From assembly GCF_030463565.1 (NCBI RefSeq), contig NC_134643.1, positions 211,720,583 to 211,784,582 on the forward strand: 64,000 nt of DNA, given 5' to 3'. The notes beneath the pieces are model-generated. The model saw only the letters and a program-made list of their open reading frames with translations. It did no database searches and was not told the origin of the DNA. This document shows, in pieces, positions 35,891 to 45,875 of this stretch. A program made the translations under genes and the position numbers. This DNA comes from Pelecanus crispus. Taxonomy: Eukaryota > Chordata > Aves > Pelecaniformes > Pelecanidae. How positions within the stretch are numbered: the first letter of the stretch is position 1; every line of letters starts with the position of its first letter.

Positions 35891-38800
35891 GTAAGTTCCT
35901 GAACATTGAACTTCCGGAAGGTGGGAAGGTATAAGGAAGAAATCACTCTTTAACTGCTCTCATCTCACACTGATTCCTGGAGCATCTGAAACATCCACTG
36001 CAGGCCAAGTCAAAGATGTGATATCAGGCTGGGTATGTCTCTGAGCTGTGCATGGGGTCTGGTGCTCAGTGCACTGTAGAGTGATGGGTTTTCTATCTTG
36101 CAGCAGGGCAAAGACCTCTTTTTAACAAAGAAGAATTAAATTTCAAAAGGAGAGGTAGGTAGCAATGCTGCCAAGCACTTCTTTGGAATAAGTGACATTC
36201 CTGACCTGAAAGTATCAAGAAGTAGTAAGATACTGCAGACATAAGAAGAACACATACCGTGAGGGAGAAGACAGAAGAGAAAACCGATGGCTTTTTTTTT
36301 TTTGCTCTGAAACCAATGAAGGTAGAGAGGGTGTGAAGGGTAAGTGTGCCCACTAGGCGATTTATTATGAAATGCAAAGGGAGGAGACCACAGCAGCCAA
36401 ATCACCACATTCTGTGGCTTGACAGAGAGACCTATGAAGGCTATGGTGGAAGGTTCTTGTCTGATCAAAATAGAAATAAAGCCACTGTGTACAGCTGGCA
36501 TTCAGCACCAAGAGGAGATTGCAGTGGGTAAGGAAGTTTTGATGCGTGGGTCCTTCTCCTCATGGGCAAAAGAATGAATTGACTAAGAAGAAGTGAGATA
36601 AAATAAGCACACATTCATTACATCTGGAGACCATGCGATTAGAATTTTTCCAAGATTAAAACAGAGAATAAAATCATTACTTTTTTTCTCAAAACAGTGA
36701 TCTGTCCAGGTTAGGCCTATCGCTTTGTCTTTTATTGCAAAAAAAATGATGTAGGAAATAGTAAGATAGTTCTCTTTTGAGTGACTGCTCTCCCAGTATG
36801 AATAACAACAGGCAGCATTCTTTAAACTTAGCTTTAGTTAGATTAGTAGGAAAGAAGATGACTTGGAAAACATTGCAGATAAGAAGTTGCAGAGGAGTAT
36901 TGGTATAAACCAATACTTTCCACATGCAAAGGTCAGAAAGCCAGCCTTAACATAAATTAACCAAGTTTTCTAAACTTCCATACCTCAGGACAGGATAATA
37001 TTGCTTATAGCTCATGACTTTGTATGGATCAAGATTAATTTGTGTTGGTCATTGGTCAGTAAAATAAGGAATCTGCATCAGAGTGGTACTCCTCCAGCAC
37101 TGAACCTGTGCTTATGCAGAGGTTTCCATCTGCAGGTGCCTGAAGTCCTTGTCGCTTACCTTCTCAAGAATTTGTGAACTGTGCTCAGGCTTAACAAATA
37201 ACCATCTGAGCAGCCAGAATTTTATGCTGGCTTCATCACTGGAATTAAAAAATTGAAAAAAAAAAAAGTTTAAGTTCTGACACGCTGAGATTTTTGAGTG
37301 TAGTTACTCAGTGCTCCCCATCTCATCAGTGGAAGGCATGCACATCAAGAACTTGAGCCAGATCTTAAATGGCCCTGAGGAAAGTCAGATTGTCTCTATT
37401 GATTATACAGCGAGCAAAGGAAACCTGCACTTCTTACCTGAGCTCCTCTGGAGGGTGACTGGAGCTTGGCGCGACAAATCAAGTCCTGCGTGCATGGCAA
37501 CCTTTAGAAAGGGATTAATTTGCCTACAGAGGGGCATCAGAGCCCTTGGAAATGTCCTGGCACATCCGAGGTGTCTCACACAGGTCCTGTAGGAGACACT
37601 GGCTGCCCTGGAGCTGCAGTGGAGGCCAGACAGGATACTGAAGGACACCCCGGATGGCTTGAGATGCCTGAACCCTTCCCAACAGGAGAGGTCTGGCTGT
37701 CTGTAACGACAGAGAAGAGGTTAGAAGTAGCTTTGATAGTGACATCCTGGCAGGGCAGGCCAGTATGAAACAAGTCTCCGTGGGAGTGAAACTGTGCCTC
37801 CCTCTGAGGTCTTATGAGATACAGACTGATGCTACCTGTTCTCTCTTTTTGACCTCCACAGTTGTGGTTCATACCAGAAATGCTGCCATAGATGTATTTG
37901 ATGTCATGACTAGAGATGAGCTTCCAGCTGGCAAACCGCATTGAGCCGTACATAATCAGGGAGTTACCAAGATGTTGCATGTATGCCAACTCTACTTTTG
38001 ACTTAGAACCTTTCTAAATGCAGCCACTGCAACTAGGTTTATATTTACTACACCTAAACCTGAAGATTAGGATATATTTTACAGTTACAATCAGTGAATT
38101 GGAAACCTTTCCAGTGACTTTAGTTTTGTTTTGCACCGCTCCGTCTGGAGCATGCCCTGCAGGAGCCCCGTTACCAACCCAGAAACCAGCAGAAAGAATC
38201 CGTCGGCACGGGAGAGCTGCTTTGTGGGATTTCTGTTTGCATGGCTGTACAGGGAATGGAAGTTTACAAAAAGGGTACCGGAAACATGCACACCCATTTC
38301 CAGGCTGGGTATTGATCTGCCACATGTTCTAATCTATAAAGACAGGCTGTGCTTCATTTTGCAGCTCATTGTAAAATGAGTTAAAATTGAGGAAAGGCAG
38401 GCATCCTTGGCTTTCAGCGGACGCAGGTTTTGCTGACATGTTCTATATTCATTGACCAGAAGTTAAGTTCTTACTTTACAACATGCTCTAATAAATACTT
38501 CTTATTCAGAACAGTGCAAACGACACCGTATGGCGCAGGATTGTATAAAGATACAACTCATGTGAAGAAGGGAATAGTCCTTTCATTAAACTTTTTCCTC
38601 CCCGATTTCAAATTTTAGCTTTGCGTGTGCAAGTGTGCGCGTAGAAATCACACACGGGCAGACGCACCCAGGCACGTAATTCTAATGCCCGTCCCAGTGA
38701 GAGAGATGTCTGGCAAGACTGGCATAAAACGGGCTCGCAAGCATGGATTTTCCATGTGCTTTTCTCCATTGCCTCAGCTTTTCCCCAGCCTCATGTGGTC

Positions 38801-39029
38801 TGACAGTTCTGGTTTTTATTTTTGCAGAAGACTGTCCTTGGCAGGTGGCTTGCAGACAAGGCTGTGTAGCAAAAACAAGCCCTCAGAAGCAAATACCAGG
38901 CTCGGCTTTTGAGGCCAGCGAAGCTTTGTTATTAAAACCGTTCAAAACTTAAGAGAGTTTTTCCAGGTACACCTCTTCCTTCTGTCAGCTGCGGAGGGCT
39001 GCCAAGTGCCTACATTGCGCTGGATTGCA
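35891..39029. other. Intergenic, nothing confidently recognised
   Basis: Contains a T-run (36,291-36,303) and several short ORFs. An open frame at 36,346-36,531 ends near a donor-like sequence but has no known similarity. GC content rises toward the island at 39 kb. Confidence 0.5.
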
Positions 39030-39132
39030 AACCCCTGGGGTGGGACGGGAGGGGAGGCCCGCCCGCGTGCTCCCTCCCGGCGGCTCCAAGTCTTAGCCAA
39101 AACAGGCGGGACGGCCCGGCTCGGGTGGCGGC

Positions 39133-39157
39133 GGGGCGGGGCGGGGCGGGGCGGGGC
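39133..39157. repeat. (GGGGC)5 run
   Basis: Five GGGGC units in a row, matched by a near-identical second run about 185 bp further on (39,317-39,341). Both have G-quadruplex potential on the plus strand. Confidence 0.85.
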
Positions 39158-39316
39158 CGCCCGCCAAAGGGCCGCCGGCTCTCTCCCGCTGCGCGGGCCG
39201 GCCTCCAGGGCCCAACCCCTGCGAACGCGGGGGCTCACCGGCCCCGGCAGGCCCCGGCTGCCCCGCGGGGCCCCGCGGCCCTGCGCTCCCCGACGCCGGG
39301 CGGCAGCGCGCTGCGG

Positions 39317-39341
39317 CGGGGCGGGGCGGGGCGGGGCGGGC
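39317..39341. repeat. (GGGGC)5-type run, second copy
   Basis: Same unit and local context (gcggcggggc) as the run at 39,133, ending in GGGCC. Confidence 0.85.
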
Positions 39342-39353
39342 CGGGCCGCCCCA

Positions 39354-39373
39354 CGCGTTGCCGTGGTAACGCG
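39354..39373. promoter_or_regulatory. X-box, perfect RFX consensus palindrome
   Basis: CGCGTTGCCGTGGTAACGCG. The inner GTTGCC-GT-GGTAAC (39,357-39,370) fits GTNRCC-N(0-3)-RGYAAC at every position, and the palindrome extends outward through CGC/GCG with one mismatch across 9-bp arms. X-boxes bind RFX factors and are typical of ciliary and some other promoters. It lies inside the second CpG island. Confidence 0.7.
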
Positions 39374-39462
39374 CCTGCCGCGCGGCCGGCGCTCGCGGGC
39401 GCTGCCGCGGCGCGGGGCCGGTCGGCAGGGGGTGCCAAAGGGCCGGGCGCCGCGCGCTCACG

Positions 39463-39530
39463 GCCCCGCCCCGGCCCCGCCCCGGCCCCGCCCCGGCCCC
39501 GCCCCGGCCCCGCCCCGGCCCCGCCGAGCC
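39463..39530. repeat. 11-bp GC-box tandem array
   Basis: About six tandem GGCCCCGCCCC units, each containing a GC box, at the end of the CpG island. Confidence 0.85.
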
Positions 39531-39589
39531 GGCGTCTGCTGTACCGCCCGGCCTCCCCGGTGCCGCTTTCCAACAGGTGTGTCCGATTT

Positions 39590-40375
39590 CCTTTCCTTTT
39601 AGTTTCTATTTTCTATTTCATTTCATTTCGTGTCGTTTTCTTTTGATTATTTCATTTTGATTTATTTTATTTTATTCTGATTTATTTTGGTTTTATTTGA
39701 CTTTATTTTGATTTATTTCATTTTATTTTGATTTTTATTTATATTGTTTTGATTTATTGTGTTTTATTTTGATTTTTTATTTATTTTGTTTTGATTTTTT
39801 ATTTTTTTGTTTTCACTTGTTTTGTTTTATTTATTTTGTTTTGATTTATTTTATTTTATTTTGATTTTTTATTTTTTTGTTTTGATTTTTTATTTATTTT
39901 GTTTTCATTTGTTTTGTTTTATTTATTTTGTTTTGATTTGTTTTATTTTGTTTTGATTTTTTATTTTTTGTTTTGATTTGTTTTGTTTTATTTATTTTGT
40001 TTTGATTTGTTTTATTTTGTTTTGATTTTTTATTTTTTGTTTTGATTTGTTTTGTTTTATTTATTTTGTTTTGCTTTGTTTTATTTTGTTTTGATTTTTT
40101 ATTTTTTGTTTTGATTTGTTTTGTTTTATTTATTTTGTTTTGATTTATTTTATTTTGATTTTTATTTATTTTGTTTTGATTTGGTTTTTTTCTTTTGATT
40201 TATTTTATTTTGATTTTTTATTTATTTTGTTTTGATTTATTTTGTTTTCTTTGATTTATTTGTTTTGATTTATTTTGTTTTATTTATTTTGTTTTGATTT
40301 ATTTTATTCTATTTTGATTTTGATTTTTTTGTTTTATTTTAAATTGTATTAATTTTATTTATTTCCTTTTTTTAA
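39590..40375. repeat. T-rich, C-poor satellite block with 69-bp higher-order repeat
   Basis: About 790 bp made almost only of T with A and G, built from short words such as TTTTATTTTG, TTTTGATT and TTTATTTATTTTG. The word ATTTATTTTG recurs at 39,921, 39,990, 40,059 and 40,128, exactly 69 bp apart, so three near-perfect 69-bp units sit inside the block. C is nearly absent on the plus strand from about 39,640 to 40,360. Confidence 0.92.
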
Positions 40376-40901
40376 CCCTGAGCGTATTTGGCACACCGTA
40401 TCCTCCAGCTTTGATGTCACTTTTACCTACCCACATTGCATCGGCCCAGGGTGCACGGTGGCAGGATATAGCGCGGGCACCGAATGGTAAACAGTGAAAT
40501 GGAAGGTACAAGTGGCGCTGCACCGGACATGTCCAGGGTGTTCAAACCAGAGTCCCTGGGCGCCTTCCCAGGGGCCATGGACAGGATGGCACGGAGGCAG
40601 CTGTGGCTACCACCTGCTTCTGGGTGGGTGATGGATCTTGGGGGCAAGTGCTGGAGTGGCTGGGAAAAATAATCATGGATCCTCTCTCTCTGTAGGCAAT
40701 CTGAGGGATGAAACTAGAAAAAAAAAAAAAACCAAGAGAACCATAAAGTCACTCCCAAACTTTCTCAGAGTCCAAGCAAAACGCCTGGTGGTGAGGCAGA
40801 GGGAAGAATGGGAAGCTGCGCGGTCCGGCAGCCTCAATGTTTGTCCGCTGCACCCTCTTCCACTCGTGGTGGTGAAAGCTAGTGTGGGCAGCTCTGAAAT
40901 C
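40376..40901. other. Unassigned sequence right of the satellite
   Basis: Moderate GC, short ORFs, no similarity recognised. It ends at a CR1 tail. Confidence 0.5.
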
Positions 40902-41030
40902 GTAGAATCATAGAATCATGGAATCATAGAATCGTTTCGGTTGGAAAAGACCTTTAAGATCATCCAGTCCAACCATTAACCTACACTACCAAGTCCACTC
41001 TAAGCCAATCAAGGGTAGACTAGACTAAAC
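40902..41030 (-). mobile_element. CR1 3' end, young subfamily
   Basis: Octamer tail (tagaatcatagaatcatgg) then tttcggttggaaaagacctt, taagatcatccagtccaacc and taagccaatcaagggtagac. It is nearly identical, apart from orientation, to the last 130 bp of the element ending at 45,875 and to the left end of the copy at 56,124. Confidence 0.93.
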
Positions 41031-41639
41031 TAACTATGAGTTAGTCATTCCATAAACAAAATGGCACAAGAAAGTCTCGGTCAAACAGTTCTAGGTATTT
41101 TCTTACCGTTCAGTCTTATAAAATCCATTTATACAGGCCAGGCGGTGGTAAACTGGGGTGTGGATTTTCATCACTTTAGCTCTCCCGTTGCTAATTCCCC
41201 GCATCAGTGCTCTCAGTAAAGCGGTAAGAGCCAGTAAAAAACTGGGTGCAAGTCTACTGTCAAGCTGGGAGGCGTGTGTGTATTGAAACACTCTGGTGCA
41301 GGAAAGCATGGACAGAGCCAAATACGTCCATTTCCCAGCACACATTTCAAACGTAGAGTGTGCAAGAGCAGCGCAGCAACTCCGACTGCAAGCAGACAGT
41401 AAGCAGTGGCAAAGGAAAGTTGCTCTTTTGGTTTAGGGAGCGAAACCCTCATTTTTGCAGTACGGACGTTGTTTTAGTGTGGATTAAGAATGTCGCCTGC
41501 CTGCACATGGTATGTGTCTGGTTTGACACTGTGGGAGCAGAGCTGATGCAAGCTGCAAAGGAAGAAGATGGAAAGCAAGAAGACAAAGAGGATTCAAACC
41601 AGGAAACGGCTTCCATGTGGGAGTGAAAAAATAGATTAA

Positions 41640-42070
41640 GACTCTTAAATAAGTTGACCCTCTTGGGGAGCAGAGAGTATAAAAGGGATCTATAGCATCT
41701 GTAGTGACGTGGAAAGGGTGAAGAGGGAACAGCTGTCAGGTTTCTTCCAAACCAAGATCTAGCAAATAAAATCAGCAGGCGGCAAGTACAAAATAAAAGA
41801 AAAGTAGTCTGTCTGCACACAATTTCTAGTGAAGCTTTGGAGTTTGCTGAAAAGGCAGTAAAAGTTTGCATGTATTCAAAAAGGGCTTGGACAGATTGGT
41901 GGAAGATGAAGGTATGACATCATTCGCAGACGTTGGCACTAGGTCAGGAAAGCCCTGCACCGGAGGTTTCTGGAGGCTGACTGGGTTTTCATTTACCTTT
42001 AGAGCGTCCACAGGCATCTGCCTTTGGCTCCCATCAGATGTGGGGATTGCTTAGGTGGACCTTTGGATGA
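41640..42070 (+). mobile_element. Ancient CR1-like LINE 3' remnant
   Basis: ttcaaaaagggcttggacag followed by attggtggaagatgaagg, then ggtttctggaggctgactgg and gcgtccacaggcatctgcct, ending in gattgcttaggtggaccttt. This order of words matches the amniote CR1-like 3' UTR as I recall it. No ORF is preserved. Confidence 0.6.
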
Positions 42071-44515
42071 AGCTTGTGTAATAGGAATGTGTGGGGTGGG
42101 TTATCTTCCGTAAGTGCTCATAAGTTGCATTTAGAGTATAGATATGGGAAGCACTTCCCATTTCCTATGGTGGGACAGGTAAGCTTTGGCAGTGGCTTAA
42201 CATCTCTTGCGCTTAACTCCTCTTGTGCTTGAGCGCACGCCACTCCCTTCTTTCTCTTACGCACCTGGGTTTTCATGCAGAAGCGTTATTATTCTGAGAC
42301 AGCAATCCCTGAATCTTCGTTAATATTATAGTACAGTTCAGGCCGCCAGCACTAGGCTTATGCAAAATCTTTTGTAAATTTTCACTGGCTAGAAATTTAG
42401 GAAACGGCTCATATGTTGTTTCTGCCTTTGAACTGCAAACCGGGAAACAGTTTAATTGCCAGTGCCAGAAGAGATCACTTTTAGGAAGCTGTTTCATGAC
42501 TATTCTGAATATGGCAAATATGAATTTATAAATGGACACAAGAAGATACTTTCTTTATAAAATATTTCCTCCCCAACTTCTTTTTCTACTTTCCCCTTAA
42601 CCTTTCTTGCAGATTGTAATTTCGTATTTTCTTTCAACACTCAGTTGACAACAAACGTCTTACAAAGCTATTAAACTGAACCAGGGATTGGGAAACTATG
42701 AGATACACAGGCAAATGCAGTTGCTTCCAGGTCTGAGCTATTTTGTGGTATGTAGCTGCAGATAAAGACTGTCAATAACCAATTACTTTTCACAATAAGC
42801 AGATATAAAATGGAAGATACTTTTTCTTCCGTGTTTTTTGGTTACAAAAGTAAATACATGAGTTATGAAACTGAGAACTCAGAGCAGACACATAAGTACA
42901 AAACTAAGTATTTAAAAAATAAGGGTTCATTTTCTATGTCTCCTGCCTATGACAACATTCATATTTAAGTTTGCAGCTATTTTTGCTCATAATATTCAAT
43001 AATGTCTTGCATTATTGCAAAGTTAAGTATATTGCAAACTTTTCTAGTGCTCTGATTTAATTCTGATCCAACCACATATATTGCCAGTCCACTAAAATGC
43101 GGAGAAATAAACAGAACAGAATTCAGCAGATCAGAGTACAAAAGCTGAGAAGGTCCAAGTAATATAAAATAATATTTTGATAAAAGGATGTTAGATATTA
43201 CAATTTTAATAACTTTTTTCTTATTAGAAAATTGCAATCAGAAGAAAAAGCACACTCTATTTTCTAGTGAAACATTTGAAGGAATCCAGCTATCTAATTG
43301 TTCAGATATTGCTTTACATCCTTTTGCTAATATCTTTTTAGATGCTTAAACAATTTGTCCCCACTTCCTTTCTGTCCTTTTTATTAATAATTAAAAGGCA
43401 AAAGCAGAAATAACTCCTTCATTCTAATGAAAATGAATGATTGAATAGTGCTTATCATTCTAAACCACCTTTTATTTAGAGGATTTAAAAAAAATGTTCA
43501 GGTGTGACCAATCGTACAAATCCCTGCTTTGCCATGGTGTATATCAGACAAGCACTTTAATTCCCAGTGAGATACAGATACCATCGAGGTGAAATAAAAC
43601 ACTCTGCTCAGTAGCCTGATCCTGACTTTGGTCATTCAAGGTAGGCAGCACCTGATTTGCACCCGGCAGCGCACCAGAGCGTTTTACAACAGCTCGGCTC
43701 TGGCAGCGAGGATTAGCAAATACTACGGGGTTTCAAATGTGTTCAGCAGGGATCTGTCTTGTAAGAGAGAGCACCTCCTGGGTTGCCTTTACGCTCCCCC
43801 TGCTTTAGGAATGATGGTGTGCATAAACCCCTCTGCAATGGCATAACCTGTGTGTACAGAAAATAACTTTTCTAGGAGGTGCTAGAAATAGGAAAGCTGG
43901 CACTGCCATTAGGGAGTACTCATGGGCTAAGTGGAAGCTGTCAGTGGGTCTGGAATATAAGGCATGAAAAACTGGGGTTTTCAGTAGGTGGGCAGAATAT
44001 GTTCTCTTACTGGACACTGAGGTTAGTGCTCAAATTAATCTAAAAATAACAGTCACATTTTTAATGACAGCAAATGGATGGAAGCTTGGCTTATTATTCC
44101 TGCTAGGTGTGGCAGGAAAAATGTATCAAAATTGCTTCATGAAAGAAAATGTAGACTCCGAGTCTTCAGCCAAAATTTTCGGATTTTCCATTTTTTTTGG
44201 ACAAAAACTCACAGCTTTATTTTTGGGGAAACGTCTTCCTCTGTGCTCCTCACATGTGATTGAACGGACAGGCATCGCAGGAGCCTGCGGAGCCCCACCA
44301 GGCTGCTACCCCGCTGTCTCAGTGCTGGGTGGGCTTGGGCAGCCCAGGAGGACATGAGCGGGTACAGAGCAAGGCTGTGACTACGCTGCAGCCTGCGGCC
44401 TCTGAGCCATCAGGGTGCTGAGCCCTGGGCGGCTGCTGCCAAACTGCCGTGGCTCTGGGGGCAGCTTTGCTGTCAGGTCTGGCTTTGTGCAAGGAGTTTC
44501 CCTCCCAGCTGAGAA
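42071..44515. other. Intergenic, nothing recognised
   Basis: AT-rich to 44.0 kb, then moderately GC-rich toward the CR1 copy. No coding similarity was recognised. Confidence 0.5.
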
Positions 44516-45875
44516 ATCCCCCATGGTCTGTTGAGTGAACTCAACAGGCAAGTGCAGGTCAACCAGGGGATCAGGCCCAGCCAGCATGGGTTCATGAAAG
44601 GCAGGTCCTGCTTGACCAACCTGATCTCCTTTTATGACCTGCTCACCCGCCTGGTAGATGATGGAAAGGCTGTGGATGACATCTACCTGGACTTTAGCAA
44701 AGCTTTTGACACCGTCTCCCACAATATTCTCCTTGGGAAGCTGGCAGCTCATGGCTTGGACGGGCGTAGTCTTCGCTGGGTAAAAAACTGGTTGGGTGGC
44801 CGAGCCCAGAGAGTAGTGGTGAATGGAGTTAAGTCCAGTTGGCAGCCGGTCATGAGTGGTGTTCCCCAGGGCTCCGTTTTGGGGCCAGCCTTGTTTAATA
44901 TCTTTATCAATGATCTGGATGAGGGGATTGGGTGTACCCTCAGTAAGTTTTCAGATGACACCAAGTTGGGGGCAGTGTCGATCTGTTGGAGGGTAGGATG
45001 GCCCTGCAGAGGGACCTGGACAGGCTGGGTCGATGGGCCGAGGCCAACTGTATGAGGTTTAACAAGGCCAAGTGCCGGGTCCTGCACTTGGGTCACAACA
45101 ACCCCATGCAACACTACAGGCTTGGGGAAGAGTGGCTGGAAAGCTGCCTGGCCGAAAAGGACCTGGGGGTGTTGGTTGACAGCCGGCTGAACATGAGCCA
45201 GCAGTGTGCCCAGGTGGCCAAGAAGGCCAACAGCATCCTGGCCTGTATCAGGAATAGTGTGGCCAGCAGGAGCAGGGAGGTGATTGTCCCCCTGTACTCG
45301 GCGCTGGTGAGGCCACACCTGGAATACTGTGTCCAGTTTTGGGCCCCTCAGTACAAGAAAGACATTGAGGTGCTGGAGCGTGTCCAAAGAAGGGCAGCAA
45401 AGCTGGTGAAGGGTCTGGAGCACAGGCCTTATGAAGAGCGGCTGAAGGAACTGGGGTTGTTTAGTCTGCAGAAGAGGAGGCTGACGGGAGACCTTATCGC
45501 TCTCTACAACTACCTGAAAGGAGGTTGTAGTGAGGTGGGTGTTTGTCTCTTCTCCCAAGTAGTTAGCGATAGGACAAGAGGAAATGGGCTCAAGCTGTGC
45601 CAGGGGAGGTTTAGGTTGGAAATTAGGAAAAATTTCTTTACGGAAAGAGTTGTCAAGCATTGGAAGAGGCTGCCCAGAGAGGTGGTGGAGTCCCCATCCC
45701 TGGAAGTGTTCAAAAAACGGGTAGATGTGGCACTTGGGGACATGGTTTAGTCTAGTCTACCCTTGATTGGCTTAGAGTAGACTTGGTAGTGTGGGTTAAT
45801 GGTTGGACTGGATGATCTTAAAGGTCTTTTCCAACCTAAACGATTCTATGATTCTATGATTCTATGATTCTATGA
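44516..45875 (+). mobile_element. CR1 LINE, 5'-truncated, partial reverse transcriptase with one frameshift
   Basis: Non-LTR retrotransposon. Frame one (44,531-45,055) encodes [60 protein letters not shown] and the catalytic box as FSDDTKLG (about 44,948-44,971). Frame two (44,986-45,750) continues with [40 protein letters not shown] and the C-terminal [20 protein letters not shown], ending at a TAG. A single frame change near 44,970-44,990, inside or just after the TKLG motif, breaks the protein. The 3' UTR ends in about four ATTCTATG units (45,843-45,875). The endonuclease and the N-terminal part of the reverse transcriptase are missing. It is the best preserved LINE in the window and of the same subfamily as the copies at 40.9 and 56.1 kb. 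Confidence 0.95.

Larger units (their letters stand above)
39030..39560. promoter_or_regulatory. Second GC/CpG island, promoter of an unidentified transcript
   Basis: About 530 bp of extremely GC-rich, CpG-dense sequence. It contains two runs of five GGGGC units (about 39,133-39,157 and 39,317-39,341), an array of about six 11-bp GGCCCCGCCCC units (about 39,463-39,530) made of Sp1-type GC boxes, and a perfect RFX X-box at 39,357-39,370. Long overlapping ORFs on both strands are low-complexity Pro/Arg/Ala/Gly products of composition. No TRPC6 first exon, the syntenic expectation, was recognised. Confidence 0.7.

Noticed and set aside
36346-36531. Open frame ending near CAGTGG|GTAAGG that could be an isolated exon
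   Set aside because: No convincing acceptor, no phase partner and no recognised similarity.
39006-39646. Open frames of 112-198 codons in the second GC island
   Set aside because: Overlapping frames on both strands made of GC repeats. The known N-terminus of the syntenic candidate TRPC6 is not present.
44749-45660. 303-codon minus-strand open frame
   Set aside because: It is the antisense shadow of the CR1 reverse transcriptase on the plus strand.
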